A DNA stretch of 64,000 nt from Sorghum bicolor (lineage: Eukaryota; Streptophyta; Magnoliopsida; Poales; Poaceae). The stretch is taken from NCBI RefSeq assembly GCF_000003195.3, contig NC_012870.2:20080501-20144500 (forward strand), read 5' to 3'. Positions 22,405-32,967 of this stretch are shown here, one piece after another (the first letter of the stretch is position 1; the number at the start of each line of letters is the position of its first letter). The position numbers and the translations under genes were made by a program. The notes below the pieces were generated by a model, which made no database searches, was not told where the DNA came from, and worked only from the letters and a program-made list of their open reading frames with translations.

Positions 22405-24680
22405 ACTTGTTTAGTTAATCAGGTTAGTACTATCTTGAAAAGAAAATAAAAATGTTAAAAATAAGTAAGCCCCATGTGAGTATGCTCGTGGCATAAAACC
22501 CATAAGTCCATTCACTATGGTGGCATAAAAATAAAAATATTTTTCTATTCCATAAAAATAAAAATATAAAAAATAAGATTGTGATCCTACCAAAGAGAGT
22601 AACATTTATTGAGGAGGCTCAACATGATAAAGGCTAGATATTTATGCCAACACTTAACTAGTTCTACAAAGTTTTGTTGTCTATTTGAGCTCCATAGAAT
22701 TTAAGGATCAAGAAGACAAGCAGACGGAGGACATCCTAATCGCTGTCAGGGCGCTGCCAATATTTAAATACACCTCTGCCACCTGCTAGCTGCATCAAAG
22801 GAAATTACGTCAAAATCCAGCTTGGGGGAGAGCACCCCCATTTATCTAGCTAAGTGTTTCTATCTACGTTTATACTTATACTTTGTTAAAATAATAAAAA
22901 GATACATAATCATAAAAAGACCATGTTTTAAATAACGAGCTAAGGCTAAGTTGTTTAGCGTTTTATAAACCGTAATTAGCGTACTTTAGCGACAAAATAG
23001 CGGCAAAATTGTGCATGAACGCAAATAGGGGCATAAGTTTTGTCAAGCTATTCCGGGCTATAGCGGCAAAAATAGCGGGCTATTTTTTTTCTATGATAAA
23101 AACCCAAATAAAGATTTTGTACTTATAGATATATATATATATATACTTTTGCTTAGTTTGCTAAATAAATAAATAAAGTGGCTATACTAAACTGAATCTT
23201 AATAATAAACTCTAGCATGAATATGATGAATAGTTGCTCTGCCTAATTTTCAAATTTAAAGCTCTCTCTCTCAAGTTTAGACATAACTATTATAATTTAA
23301 AGCTTGCTCTAAACCTAAACTTGTAGGAAGAGAACTCGATCTAAAGTCTAAGTCGTTAACGGATAGGATATGGAAGGTTGAGTTGCTGTTTATCTTTTTC
23401 TAGTGATGCTAGAATTCTGGAGAATTTTATCTTTGAAAATCTTTAAAATATTGCATGATGAGTTCCTGTATGATGAGAGTTTAAATTCTTACCACAGCCA
23501 TATATACATGCTTATTAAACTAAAAACCATACATTTACTTTTTACTCCCTATGAGCATTGAGTGTGGTCAAGGTGTGTAGACCCTTAGGAGCTTGTCATG
23601 CGGTTAAAATCAAGATTCACTTGCACGTTCACTCATACATGCTGCTTCTATTCCGGAAGTACATATCCACATACATCCACTCATTTCCATCTCTGGATTC
23701 ACCCAAAATTATTCTACTCTTATCCAGAAGAGAATAGCCAAAAACATTATCCTACCCCTGTTATTCCCTATGAAATAAATGCTCGAGATATTTTGGTTAC
23801 TACCACTTGCTATATTATTCTAGGAGGGTGAGTTCTCTAAAAAAAGTGAATACGAGAAAATAAAAAGGGGCAAGTGCCCGAAACCTCGAAGAAAAAAAGT
23901 GAGACGAGAGGTAAAAATAGACAAGTGTCCGACAGTAGAATTAGGGGTACAAGATACCCACCTGAGAGAAAAGAAAAAGAAAATATAGAGCATCTCATTC
24001 TCCTCAAAAAGCTTCAAAGTGCAAGAAAGGTATGTATCCCCTCAAAAGAGCAAAAGTAGAATTAGACTTTCATCATTGTTTTCACCATCATCACCATACA
24101 CCATTCATTCGCCACACATGCACATCTTGATGTTGACTTATTGACTTGTTTCTCTGGATCTATGGTTTGACTATGAAATAAATGTCTTGTAAGTATGTAT
24201 ACTTTATCTTCCACCTATGAGCTCTAGATATCAAAGCCTTATTAGAGTAGGATGAGAGAGAAGGCAATGCCACTATGCCTCATACCACAAATACTGCATA
24301 CTTTGAGAGAAAACATATACCATCACTGCCTTGGTAAGGATACAGAAATACCACAAAAGAGAGAATTGAGAGAGTCATACAAAGAATATCTGAGTTTTAT
24401 TTTAAAAATCTGCAAAAACTCCAAAGCTATAGTTCATCAAAGAACAAGACACATGGTGCTTGACTTGACCATTCTATCTTTTAACTGCTCAAGACATAAG
24501 TGACGGTTGCAAGCCCCATGGTGGAAGGTAAAATGAGTAAGTTTTAAGTCTTAACAATTTACTCTAACTCAGAGATAAGACCTTATTTGAAAGCATGTGT
24601 ATCGTCAACTTTCTAAGGCATTACAGCAACTTCTCATCCATCACTAAGTTTATCCTTGCTCAGGGATGAGCAAGAGGTAA
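22405..24680 (+). other. Long non-coding 3' region of the non-autonomous element
   Basis: No gene seen. It contains a polypurine hairpin at 22819-22840 and a block at about 23880-23970 that closely matches (inverted) 46845-46935 in the 3' region of the second Athila-type element. Short frames at 23598 and 24252 have no recognisable domains. Confidence 0.6.
22819..22840 (+). other. Internal polypurine hairpin
   Basis: AGCTTGGGGGAG (22819-22830) repeats the sequence of the terminal polypurine tract. TGGGGG (22823-22828) can pair with CCCCCA (22835-22840). The corresponding hairpin in the second Athila-type element is at 47439-47455 on the minus strand. Confidence 0.65.
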
Positions 24681-24693
24681 GCTTGGGGGAGTT
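24679..24693 (+). other. Polypurine tract
   Basis: AAGCTTGGGGGAGTT immediately upstream of the 3' LTR start TGTTGACGG; the expected start of plus-strand DNA synthesis. Confidence 0.75.
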
Positions 24694-26344
24694 TGTTGAC
24701 GGTCCTTAAGTATCGAATTTAATCATCAAATAAATAAAGAAAAGAATCTAAATGCAACCAACACCCAGACTTAGGGTTTTATCTGACAGAATTCCATGAG
24801 TTTTAGTGTTTGTCTATTTCTATAGGGGGTTATCAGGAAATATGGAGGAAAGACCCACACGTCGGATTTACATAGAGATATTAACGTGTGCGGCAATTTT
24901 CTATCGTCTAGAAGACTCCAGAAGCCACAAGAATGAACGGGAGGCCGAACGGGCCTCGGGTTGGGCACCCGCCCTACCCCCTAGGGTGCCCGCCCTGCCC
25001 TAGCGGCCAATCAGCGCCCGCCACGCGGATTATGCTCCACCGACCTAAAAGATTAAGGAAAACCGTGCGATTAAGGTCGGTTTGATCCAATGGCTCACGT
25101 TCATTTGGAAGGGTTATATAAGCAGGCCCCCTAGCCCCTGGAGGAGGCATTCTCATTCTCAAACCCTAATTCATTCATTCATCCAAGGAGGAGAGTCTCT
25201 GATCAAGCCCTAGAGCCACAACATCAACTAGATCTCTAGTTTAACATAGCTACATAGGATTAGAACTAGAAGGAGTCAATCTTCGATTGGTTTCCGGATC
25301 TATCAAGAGGATTCTTGGTAATTCCTCTACTGTTCTTTATTTGTTCATCATTGTTCTTCAATATTATGAATATGACTTTGTTCTATTTCAATATATTGAT
25401 TATGACTTTGCTCTACTTGTTTATATTTGATATTATATCATTCTTAGTTTATCATGGTTATATACTTGGCTTAGTTAGATTGGAATTATATACATGTTTA
25501 GAATCATATAGTGTTTATCCATCGGGTCCATGGGTAAATGATAAGTATTGTGTAGGCGTGGTGCCTATACCGTATTTATCTGCGATTGTACCCTATATGC
25601 CGGATCACGGGGTAGTTCGTAGTGGTGACAGCTCCGTTGATTTTTATATAGTCCGCCTCCTGTGTATAGGGCAGGCAGAGCAACATTATTACAGGGGAGT
25701 GATTGCTATGTTTCTCATCTTCCTTGATAATATCACTATGCATGGGCGTAGTCCTGTCTCGCAATGATTACCAAGTATAATTGCACTAACTATGATATGT
25801 TAGACTTTATAGTTAAGAATAACTTAGAAAATATTCTTGTAGTTCATCCTAGTTCCATGCTAATGACTTGCTAGAATATCTGTTGAGGTGCTTATCATTA
25901 TCATATGTGGCTAGTTATGCTGATCAGATTAGTTATCTTTGTCACCATTCATACTTTATCTATATTTTATGTGATACTTATCCATGTATGTAAGAGATAG
26001 ATGAATGCTCTCTATTACACATGCAATGATACTCAGTTCCATATTTCATTCCATAATCAACATTGGTGTTAGTAATCCCTTCCTAGTGGTAAAAATATAA
26101 ATAACGATACCTGAAATACTTCCCGGTTAAAATGCTACATCGGTATTAATCTGTGCGCTTGCAGATCCCTTTTATTATTTATTCAGAAGAGCAATTGCAT
26201 ATTTCAATACTACGTCTCTCATATCATGCTGGGGATGACAACTTGGCTTAAGTGGCATGAGGGATAGGTTCGACATTTTTGGCGCTGTTATCAGAAATAG
26301 AAAACTAAGTCTACTTTTAGTAATGGCGTTAAGAATGGCCAACA
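24694..26344 (+). repeat. 3' LTR of non-autonomous Athila-like element
   Basis: 1,651 bp, from TGTTGACGG to GGCCAACA. It is highly similar to 16069-17537 with scattered substitutions and about 180 bp more sequence in the middle (25504-25708). TATATAAG at 25115-25122. Confidence 0.9.
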
Positions 26345-26349
26345 GTGTC

Positions 26350-26972
26350 CTAACACTATTCCCTCTTTAACCATAAAATGACATTTCTCTCAATTGAGGA
26401 CTAAGTATGTTTCTTCACATCTTTGCACAACCTTATCTAGATTTTCCAAACAATCATTAAAAGTTTTTCCATAAACTAAAAAAATCATCCATAAGAACTT
26501 CCATGCTCTTTTTTATCATATGAGAAAATATAGACATCATGCATCTTTGGAAAGAAGCGGGTGCATTGCATAATCCAAAAGATATTCTATGATAAGCATA
26601 AGTTCTGTAGGGATATGTAAATGTGGTTTTGCTTTGATCATAAGGGTGGATAGGGATTTGGTGATATCCTGAATAACCATCAAGAAAACAAAAGAAAGAA
26701 TGATTAGCTAAATGCTCTAGCATCTCGTCAATGAAAGATAGAGGAAAATGATCTTTCTTAGTTGCCTTGTTGAGTTTTCTATAATCCATGCACAATTGCC
26801 ATCCAGTGACAGTTCTTTGAGGTATTAATTCATTTTTATCGTTTCGAACAACTGTCATTCCTCCCTTTTTAAGTATAACTTGTACAGAACTTACCCACTC
26901 ACTATGCGGTACATGATATATAATGCCTGCATGCAAAAGCTTTAAAACCTCTTTCTTTACTACATCTTTCAT
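26350..26972 (-). pseudogene. Reverse transcriptase palm of old Athila-type element
   Basis: The minus-strand frame carries GIIYHVPHSEWVSSVQVILK, QLCMDYRKLNKATKKDHFPL, FLDGYSGYHQIPIHP and SFGLCNAPASFQRCMMSIFS, with the catalytic box as VLMDDFF. These are RT motifs 1-5 of Ty3/gypsy elements. The frame is truncated by stops shortly after the catalytic box, and the rest of the enzyme continues at 16063 on the far side of the insertion. Confidence 0.85.
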
Positions 26973-27001
26973 CGCATTCTAGAGTCTACGCTGAGACTCT
27001 C

Positions 27002-28170
27002 TTAAAGTGTTATTTCTAGATTGTTTGGTATGCAATGAGTACAAAGAACAGGGCTAATCCCTTTTAGTTCTTGGAGTGAATAACCAAAAGCAGCACTGTG
27101 TTTTTCTAAAATAGTTATTAGTTTATAAGTCTCCTCATCAGAGAGTTTATCACTTATAATCACCGGATATTTATGATCATTATTTAGAAAAACATATTTA
27201 AGTCCAGAAGGTAGTGGTTTGAGCTCAATAGGAGGGTTAAGTGGCTCTAGCAATTCATCAAGAGGTTTAGGATCAGTAAGATCCTCTTCCTCTTCTTCGA
27301 TGAAGAACTTGGTATCATTTTCTAAAGGTTGACTAAAATTATTGAATTTGGATGACTTAACCTCTTCTATTGGATCTAATTCAAGAAGGAGTTTTGCTTT
27401 AACCTTTACTGTATTAGTTATAGGTATTGAAAAACTAAATCCTTTTCTAAATTTAATATCTAGTTTACCATTATGACCTTCTTGAAGAAGTTTTATTATA
27501 GGTACTCCAATCATTACATTAAAATCCCACACATCAAATATATAAAAATTTAACAAAATGCGAAAATCATTAATAACAATATAAAGTGCACTCAAAACTC
27601 CTAAGCTAGGAATAATATGTCCTCAATAACTTTTTAATAATTTATTTGTAGGAATTGATGGTATGTCTTTCAAAATTTTTTTAGCAAAGGTATATAACAT
27701 AATGTTGACTCCTACAATTGGATTATAAAAGCTTCAAAAGGATGTGAATCTACTTGCAACTTTACAATAACCGAGGGTGAATTAAAGCGAACTACTTCAC
27801 GGGATTTCTCAGATTCTATTAACCAATCATCACCCAAAATAAAGATGAATTCTCTTATAACTTCCCTAAGAAATTTTAAATCATCAAGATATGAGAATCC
27901 CTAGATTGTTGGGGTTGAATAATCTTATGATAAAGTGTAGTATTACCAAAATCATCAAAGAAATCATCCTCAATTTCAAACATCCATTCAAAATTTAGAG
28001 TTATCTCTGTCTCATTAGCTAATTCAACTATAGGTTGAGATGAATCAGGTAAAGGTTTATTTTCAGTTAACTGAGATTCTTCTTCTAACAACTCTTCTTT
28101 TTCTTCGGGGAGATCATTTAAAATATTAGTAAGAATAGTTTTAGCATAATCAACAGTAATATGCATAAAT
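27002..28170 (-). pseudogene. Protease/linker region of old Athila-type element
   Basis: Minus-strand frames: a protease-like C-terminal part (FYIFDVWDFNVMIGVPIIKL), an acidic linker, and the conserved PLPSGLKYVFLNNDHKYPVI and HSAAFGYSLQELKGISPVLC that precede reverse transcriptase. Where the protease Asp-Thr/Ser-Gly would be expected, the translation at about 27700-27730 reads N-P-I-V-G, as in the second Athila-type element (N-P-Y-V-G). Stops separate the blocks. Confidence 0.65.
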
Positions 28171-28199
28171 GCTCCTCCCGAGGCTAGATTAAGATATTC

Positions 28200-28815
28200 T
28201 TAATTTTTATTGTTAAGATCTAAAAAAATGTTGTAAAAGCATGGGTTCTGGTAAAGCAAGATTAGGTCCAGAGTTTACAAAACTATCAAAACAATCCCAA
28301 GCCTTATCTAGCGATCCCTTGTCTAATTGTTTCAATCCTATAATTTCAAACTGAAGTTTAACGATCTTTTCTACTGGGAAGAATTTAAGGCAAAAGTCTT
28401 TTCGTAATATATCCCAGTCTCCTTGACTATTCCCAACATGGCGATTATACCATTTCTTAGCTCAACCTGTTAATGAAAATGGAAAGAGTTTCCATCTTAA
28501 AGTTTCATCAGTCATGCCCTTAATTTTTAGACATGAACATATTTGCTCAAAATCAGCTAGATGGGAATAGGGGTTTTCGCTAGAATTACCAGAAAAAATA
28601 TGTTCTTGAACTAATTTAATTAGTACCGGGCGTAGCTCATAGCTAGATGATGTGATAGATTTAGAAGATTCTTTTGGCTGGAGGTACGATCCCGATGGTG
28701 CTCCATATTGATATAAAAGTTAAGATTCAATTTTCATATCTATTATCTATATATATGTATTATATTTTTTAATGCTAACTATATACTAAGATATACTAAT
28801 GTCAAAAAATCAGCA
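28200..28815 (-). pseudogene. gag fragment of old Athila-type element
   Basis: Minus-strand translation across several breaks gives YSHLADFEQICSCLKIKGMT, then RWKLFPFSLTG and DFCLKFFPVEKIVKLQFEI, the Athila-type gag core. No continuous frame. It lies directly between the primer-binding site and the protease region, as expected. Confidence 0.7.
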
Positions 28816-28819
28816 AACC

Positions 28820-28840
28820 GTTCCCCGGCAACGGCACCAC
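28820..28840 (-). other. Primer-binding site of old Athila-type element
   Basis: The minus strand reads GTGGTGCCGTTGCCGGGGAA next to the LTR end. It is close to the tRNA-Asp-complementary Athila consensus. Confidence 0.7.
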
Positions 28841-28847
28841 AAATACA

Positions 28848-30062
28848 TGTTGGTATAAATTAACAGCACCCTAATAATGATTATAATGAGATTATCCACA
28901 AGCGCACAGATATATATATTGATCAACACTTCACCAAGATTAACCCGGTTTTAATATCAAACCCAAAGGAATAGTAGGTGATTTATAACTTAGCCTATAA
29001 TTTCTTAATCTAAGGGGGCACAAACAATCTAGAAACTATTGAAGATGAGAAAATACTAATGTACTCTAGTTCCAATAACCGGTAAACTTTGTATAGTATC
29101 GTCTTATCGGGCAAGTAACCCAAATAGGAGAAGAATCAGAGTAATCCCCTACCAGACACCTATAAGCCTATCAATCCTATCAACAGGAAGTGGACTACAG
29201 AGGAATCAACGTAGCTATAAAGTCACCTACACGAACTACCACTATTCGGCTGGTCAGGGGACATTCACAAGCAACCATAGCCTAGACACCACGTCTACGC
29301 TACGAATCACTACTCCGGCCTAGGAGCTACCTAAATCGTAGTACTCATATAATATGAGTTGCAAACCAAAGAAGGAATACAAACAAGTTTCTTACTTGAA
29401 TCAGAAGGGTAAATACAAAAGTACCTCAAAACGCAGTTCCGGGCGAGGGAGCCGAATCCCAAAGAATATAGCCACGAAGAAGCACCGACAGACCGAGACT
29501 CCTTCAGAATCTCTACTCCTTTACTCTATCTCTCTCTAATCTCTATCTTGATTGGTAGCCTAGATCTAGTGGATCTCTATCTAATACTCTGGCTCTTCAT
29601 CTCTTGATCTGGCCTCCCCTAGGGGGGTCTTGCCTTCTATTTTATAGCATGGTGGGGTGAACGCGCGCCGTTGGATCAAATTGACTTAACAAGCGGTCGA
29701 GATGGCACCTCAGAGGCGGTGGAGGAAGCTTCCGGAAGGGTGCGCGAGACCTAACCCTAAGGGGGCGACCGACGCTAGGGTGGGGCCAGCCGGCCCCACC
29801 TGGTGGCGGCTGGTCCTCCCCTTGCGTCGGTTGTCTTCCAGAACATTCCTGAATCCTCCGGTGTCATCCTTTCGTCGTGGTTAAGTTTTGTGGCTGATTA
29901 GCACTTAAATCCCTCTTTGCAGCATTTTCTGGAATAATCCCTAGAAAACACAGAATATACAAAACTCGTGGAAATTGTCAGTGATTACCCTATTCTAATG
30001 GATATTCATTTCTGGTGGAGAAATAAATGCTAATAAATTTTATAGGTTAATAAGTGTCAACA
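28848..30062 (-). repeat. 5' LTR of old Athila-type element
   Basis: On the minus strand it starts TGTTGACACTTATTAACC at 30062 and ends TACCAACA at 28848; 1,215 bp. The minus-strand orientation is fixed by the adjacent primer-binding site and gag. The open frames inside it at 29354 and 29702 are not genes. No second copy is present in the window. Confidence 0.75.
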
Positions 30063-31498
30063 ATGATTTCTATTGACTCTTATGGAATTTGGGCCTCCAA
30101 CCAAATCCATTGGTTACCTTATGAATTTATCTCTCCATCCTTATGTTGATTATTGAAAACGGAGTCAGTATGCAACCTGGGTGTCTATTTTACTACACGC
30201 TGCTCCTGGAGGCCGAGATGGACTCAAACTTGACTTGGATTGGTCCTCCAACTTGGCGTGGATGACATTGCTGACCACCTAAGGTGGTGGCAAGGGGAAG
30301 GACGTGCACAAGCTTTCTTTGTGTTCTCCATCTTCTTGAGGCATGCTCCAACTTGGGCCAAGATCCCAATGGTAAATAAAAAGCACATGATGATGACGTA
30401 GCTTCCGATAGAAACAATGACAACATGTCTCAATTATTTGGAGGCCTTGCCGACATGATATTGATGTCATACTAGATCCATTTGAACGCTTATCAAATAA
30501 CCTTTCCATCAAGTGCATATGGACCACAAACTCATTCCAGACAAATGAATTATAGCCTTCCCAATAAAGTGTTGTGAGGCCGCTAGTGAACTAAAAATTT
30601 AGCTTTGATGACCTTGCACTTTGAGAGACATTCCTACCTACATGCAAATAATGACATGTACATATGGAACCAAGTGAAGTACACCAAAAATCACTATAGA
30701 GATGTAGGAATGAGCTCACCTTATAGTTGAAGGTGTCATGTCCTTATCAGGAGAGGTGGTTCGGTTATGTTGCAAGTGCTCAACTAGTACTTTGGAAGAG
30801 CTCATTGCATATGAGGCATGACATGGACTCATGTGGCTTTGTAGAGAAGATCAAGAGACATGGCTTGGATATGAAGGACTGGGTTGCTAGTGTGAAGGGT
30901 AGGTCAAAAGGCTCAGGTGTGATGGCCGCGTGACAAAAGGCTCGGGTTGCTAGTGTGAAGGTAGAGCAAGCGAAGTTGCGATCAACGAACCAATAAGGCC
31001 ACATGGTGATATTAAGTGGATCATATCATCTATGAAGTTTTAGGCCATGGAACACTTGTATTTCTTAGAAGTGGCTTTGATGGAAGTTTGATGCTTCTGT
31101 GGCATCACCAACAATGCGGATGAAATGGAATGCACAATGGAAAATTATATTTGTAGGGTATTTCATTTCATCGTTCTAAGGTTGAGTAGTGAAGAGCTTG
31201 ACTGAGTTTAACATAGATGGTCATACTATTAATAGGTGCAAACTTGTTATATCAGTCATCTAGTATCACTTGAGCAATCTAACTTTGCACGCCTTACTAA
31301 GATCAAGTGGCGGTTGAAAAGGCTTTGAAAAAACCTTTGCAAAAACTCATAGCACATATGTAGGAGCTAATGCTACCAATTCATGTTTATGAAACTTGTC
31401 CAAATCCTTTACACATGGTAAAAAAACTTGGACAAACAACATGGATTCAAAAATGATTTTAATTCATATCTTTGTGAAGGTTGTCATCAGAGAAAATT
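30063..31498. other. Unclassified repetitive-looking stretch
   Basis: Contains repeated phrases such as GGCTTGGATATGAAGG and GGTTGCTAGTGTGAAGG (twice near 30890 and 30945), and short overlapping frames without recognisable domains. It is probably the interior of a decayed transposon, but I cannot name the family. Confidence 0.4.
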
Positions 31499-31580
31499 GA
31501 AAGCCCTTGTTTGGTTTTAAATAATTGATGAAATCTATTTGGACTAATCCTTATATCTAATTGTGTGATTAGAGAGGACG
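31499..31580 (+). repeat. Truncated Sirevirus-like LTR start
   Basis: TGAAAGCCCTTGTTTGGTTT followed by AATAATTGATGAAA parallels the first 60 bases of the solo LTR at 18680. It is cut off by the Cassandra element at 31581. Confidence 0.55.
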
Positions 31581-32241
31581 TGTAACGTCCCGCCTCCACG
31601 AGGCCGGGTCCGCTTACATCCGGCAGCTTTTCTAGGACATAGTCAGCCCCCACAGACCAACACTATTTTTTTCTGCACACATTATCCTCACTCGCACGCA
31701 CTTAGGAAGTACTTCTTGGTCGGTCACCCATCTCTAAATTTCTCTAGACCAAGCACGCTTAACTTTAGAGTTCTTTGGAGATGGGCTTCCAGAAAAGAAG
31801 TTGCAACTTGTTGGTATGAGTCTCATATTAATCCTATTAAGCCCTGTGCCGGGTGTTACATCCTTCACCCCTTTAAGAGATCGACGTTCTCGTCGATCAA
31901 CCACAAGCCAGGAACGTCCCCTTTTGGCTACGTCTGTGCATCCAGTGCCAGCGCATGTGCCATGCTGTGTGACCACTCTGGGTCCACACCAGTCATGTAC
32001 ACCATGCCTGCGCAACTGCGACACACGCGCCCATGAAACCGCGAGAGTCGGCTCTGATACCATTCTGTAACGTCCCACCTCCACGAGGCTAGGTTCGCTT
32101 ACATCTGGCAGCTTTTCTAGGACATAGTCAGCCCCCACAGACCAACACTAGTCTTTTCTACATACTTTATCCTCACTCGCGCGCACCCAGGAAGTACTTC
32201 CTGGTCGGTCACCCATCCCTAAATTTCTCTAGACTAAGCAC
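31581..32241 (-). mobile_element. Cassandra TRIM element with 5S rRNA-like LTRs
   Basis: The complete LTR at 31581-31860 begins TGTAACGTCC and ends GGGTGTTACA. A second copy starts at 32066 but stops after CTAAGCAC at 32241. On the minus strand the 5' LTR (32241-32066) is followed by TGGTATCAGAGC (32062-32051), complementary to initiator tRNA-Met. About 200 bp of non-coding interior ends in an AAAGGGGTGAAGGA polypurine tract (31875-31862) before the 3' LTR. Both LTRs contain a 5S rRNA-like module in the element's sense. These are the defining features of Cassandra terminal-repeat retrotransposons in miniature, which encode no proteins. Confidence 0.85.
31704..31825 (-). ncRNA. 5S rRNA-like module in Cassandra LTR
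   Basis: The minus strand carries AGTTAAGCGTGCTTGG (31764-31749), the 5S box A region, and AGATGGGTGACC (31733-31722), the box C region, in correct order and spacing. The surrounding bases have diverged (for example AACTCTAAAG for AACTCCGAAG). Cassandra LTRs are known to hold pol III-competent 5S promoters; activity of this copy is unproven. The copy in the other LTR keeps box C (32218-32207) but has lost box A. Confidence 0.65.
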
Positions 32242-32439
32242 CCAGGAAGTGATTCATGCATTTGTGTATTAGAACCTAGTGTGCTAATATTAACTGATGA
32301 AAAGAAAAATACTATTGGTGAGAGTTGCCATAACAACATAAAACGGTGTCGTATTTTTGTCTCACATAGGATGCAACAACAACGAAATAATGTAGTGGCG
32401 CGCCACACTTTTGGTGCGCGCGTCCTACCGTTTCCAAAT

Positions 32440-32577
32440 AAATAGATCTTATATTTTTATATTCTACCTATTGAGTGTCATAAATATTAATTTTCTTTGC
32501 AATAAGTTTGATGAGATTAAAATAGTTTAACTTAGAATAAACATAAAAAAATACCTATTTTACGATAGAGGGAGTAG
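32440..32577. repeat. Right end of a Stowaway-like element
   Basis: An AT-rich stretch ends in TTTACGATAGAGGGAGTA, the typical Stowaway right terminus with TA. No matching left terminus was found. It lies just upstream of the host gene's promoter region. Confidence 0.45.
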
Positions 32578-32808
32578 AAAGTAAAATGATGAATTGGTAA
32601 CTTAATAATTTAATAAAATATATGCAGAAATTTTACAAGGTAAAAAAATGCAGAGATAGAAAAAAAAACTCGCTCGAAAAAAACCCCGATATAAGAAGGA
32701 GCGTGCCTGGTGCTGGGACCCAGCTGTCATCCGCCTGGCTAGTGAGTAGTAACCGTAGGCAGGCAGTAGCATTAAAATCTTCCAAAAATGAAACATAAAT
32801 GAAGAAAA

Positions 32809-32814
32809 TATAAA
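32809..32814 (+). promoter_or_regulatory. Candidate TATA box of the DRB gene
   Basis: TATAAA in an AT-rich stretch, about 155 bp upstream of the start codon and followed by a pyrimidine-rich leader (CACTTCACTCTTCTCC). A start site near 32840 would give a 5' leader of about 130 nt. Confidence 0.5.
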
Positions 32815-32967
32815 CAGCCCCCTCCCGTTCCAGCCGCACCACTTCACTCTTCTCCCCCTAAACACCTCTCCTTCTTGTAGACGGCAGATCTCCGGGGGGT
32901 CGCCGTCTCCGGCCACGGCGGCCGGCACTCGGAGTAGCGGTGGAACTAGGGGCGGAGGTCGGCGGCC

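Larger units (their letters stand above)
16069..26344 (+). mobile_element. Non-autonomous Athila-like LTR retrotransposon
   Basis: Two LTRs (16069-17537 and 24694-26344) begin TGTTGACGG and end CCAACA. After the 5' LTR is a tRNA-Asp-type primer-binding site, and before the 3' LTR a polypurine tract. The interior has a decayed gag (17703-18679, continuing at 20602) and two tandem retropepsin-like domains (about 21100-21500 and 21576-21985). The remaining 2.3 kb is non-coding. No reverse transcriptase, RNase H or integrase is present, so it depended on another element. It is interrupted by a solo LTR at 18680-20601. Flanking 5-mers GTCTC/GTGTC differ by one base. Confidence 0.85.
14421..30062 (-). 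mobile_element. Old Athila-type Ty3/gypsy element, left-truncated and twice interrupted
   Basis: Reading right to left: a 5' LTR (30062-28848), a primer-binding site, gag remnants, a protease region, reverse transcriptase, RNase H and integrase, in the Ty3/gypsy order. The integrase breaks off at about 14430, and no 3' LTR is seen beyond it. Many stops and frameshifts show it is dead. The plus-strand element 16069-26344 lies in the part coding for the RT thumb, with near-identical 5-bp flanks GTCTC (16064-16068) and GTGTC (26345-26349). The second Athila-type element at 43873-59655 shows the uninterrupted order of coding domains. Confidence 0.8.

Noticed and set aside
29354..29884. Small frames in the old Athila-type LTR
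   Set aside because: Inside an LTR; no coding features.
31459..32138. Frames with the shared peptide MGADYVLEKLPDVS on the minus strand
   Set aside because: They are translations of the two Cassandra LTR copies, a non-coding element.
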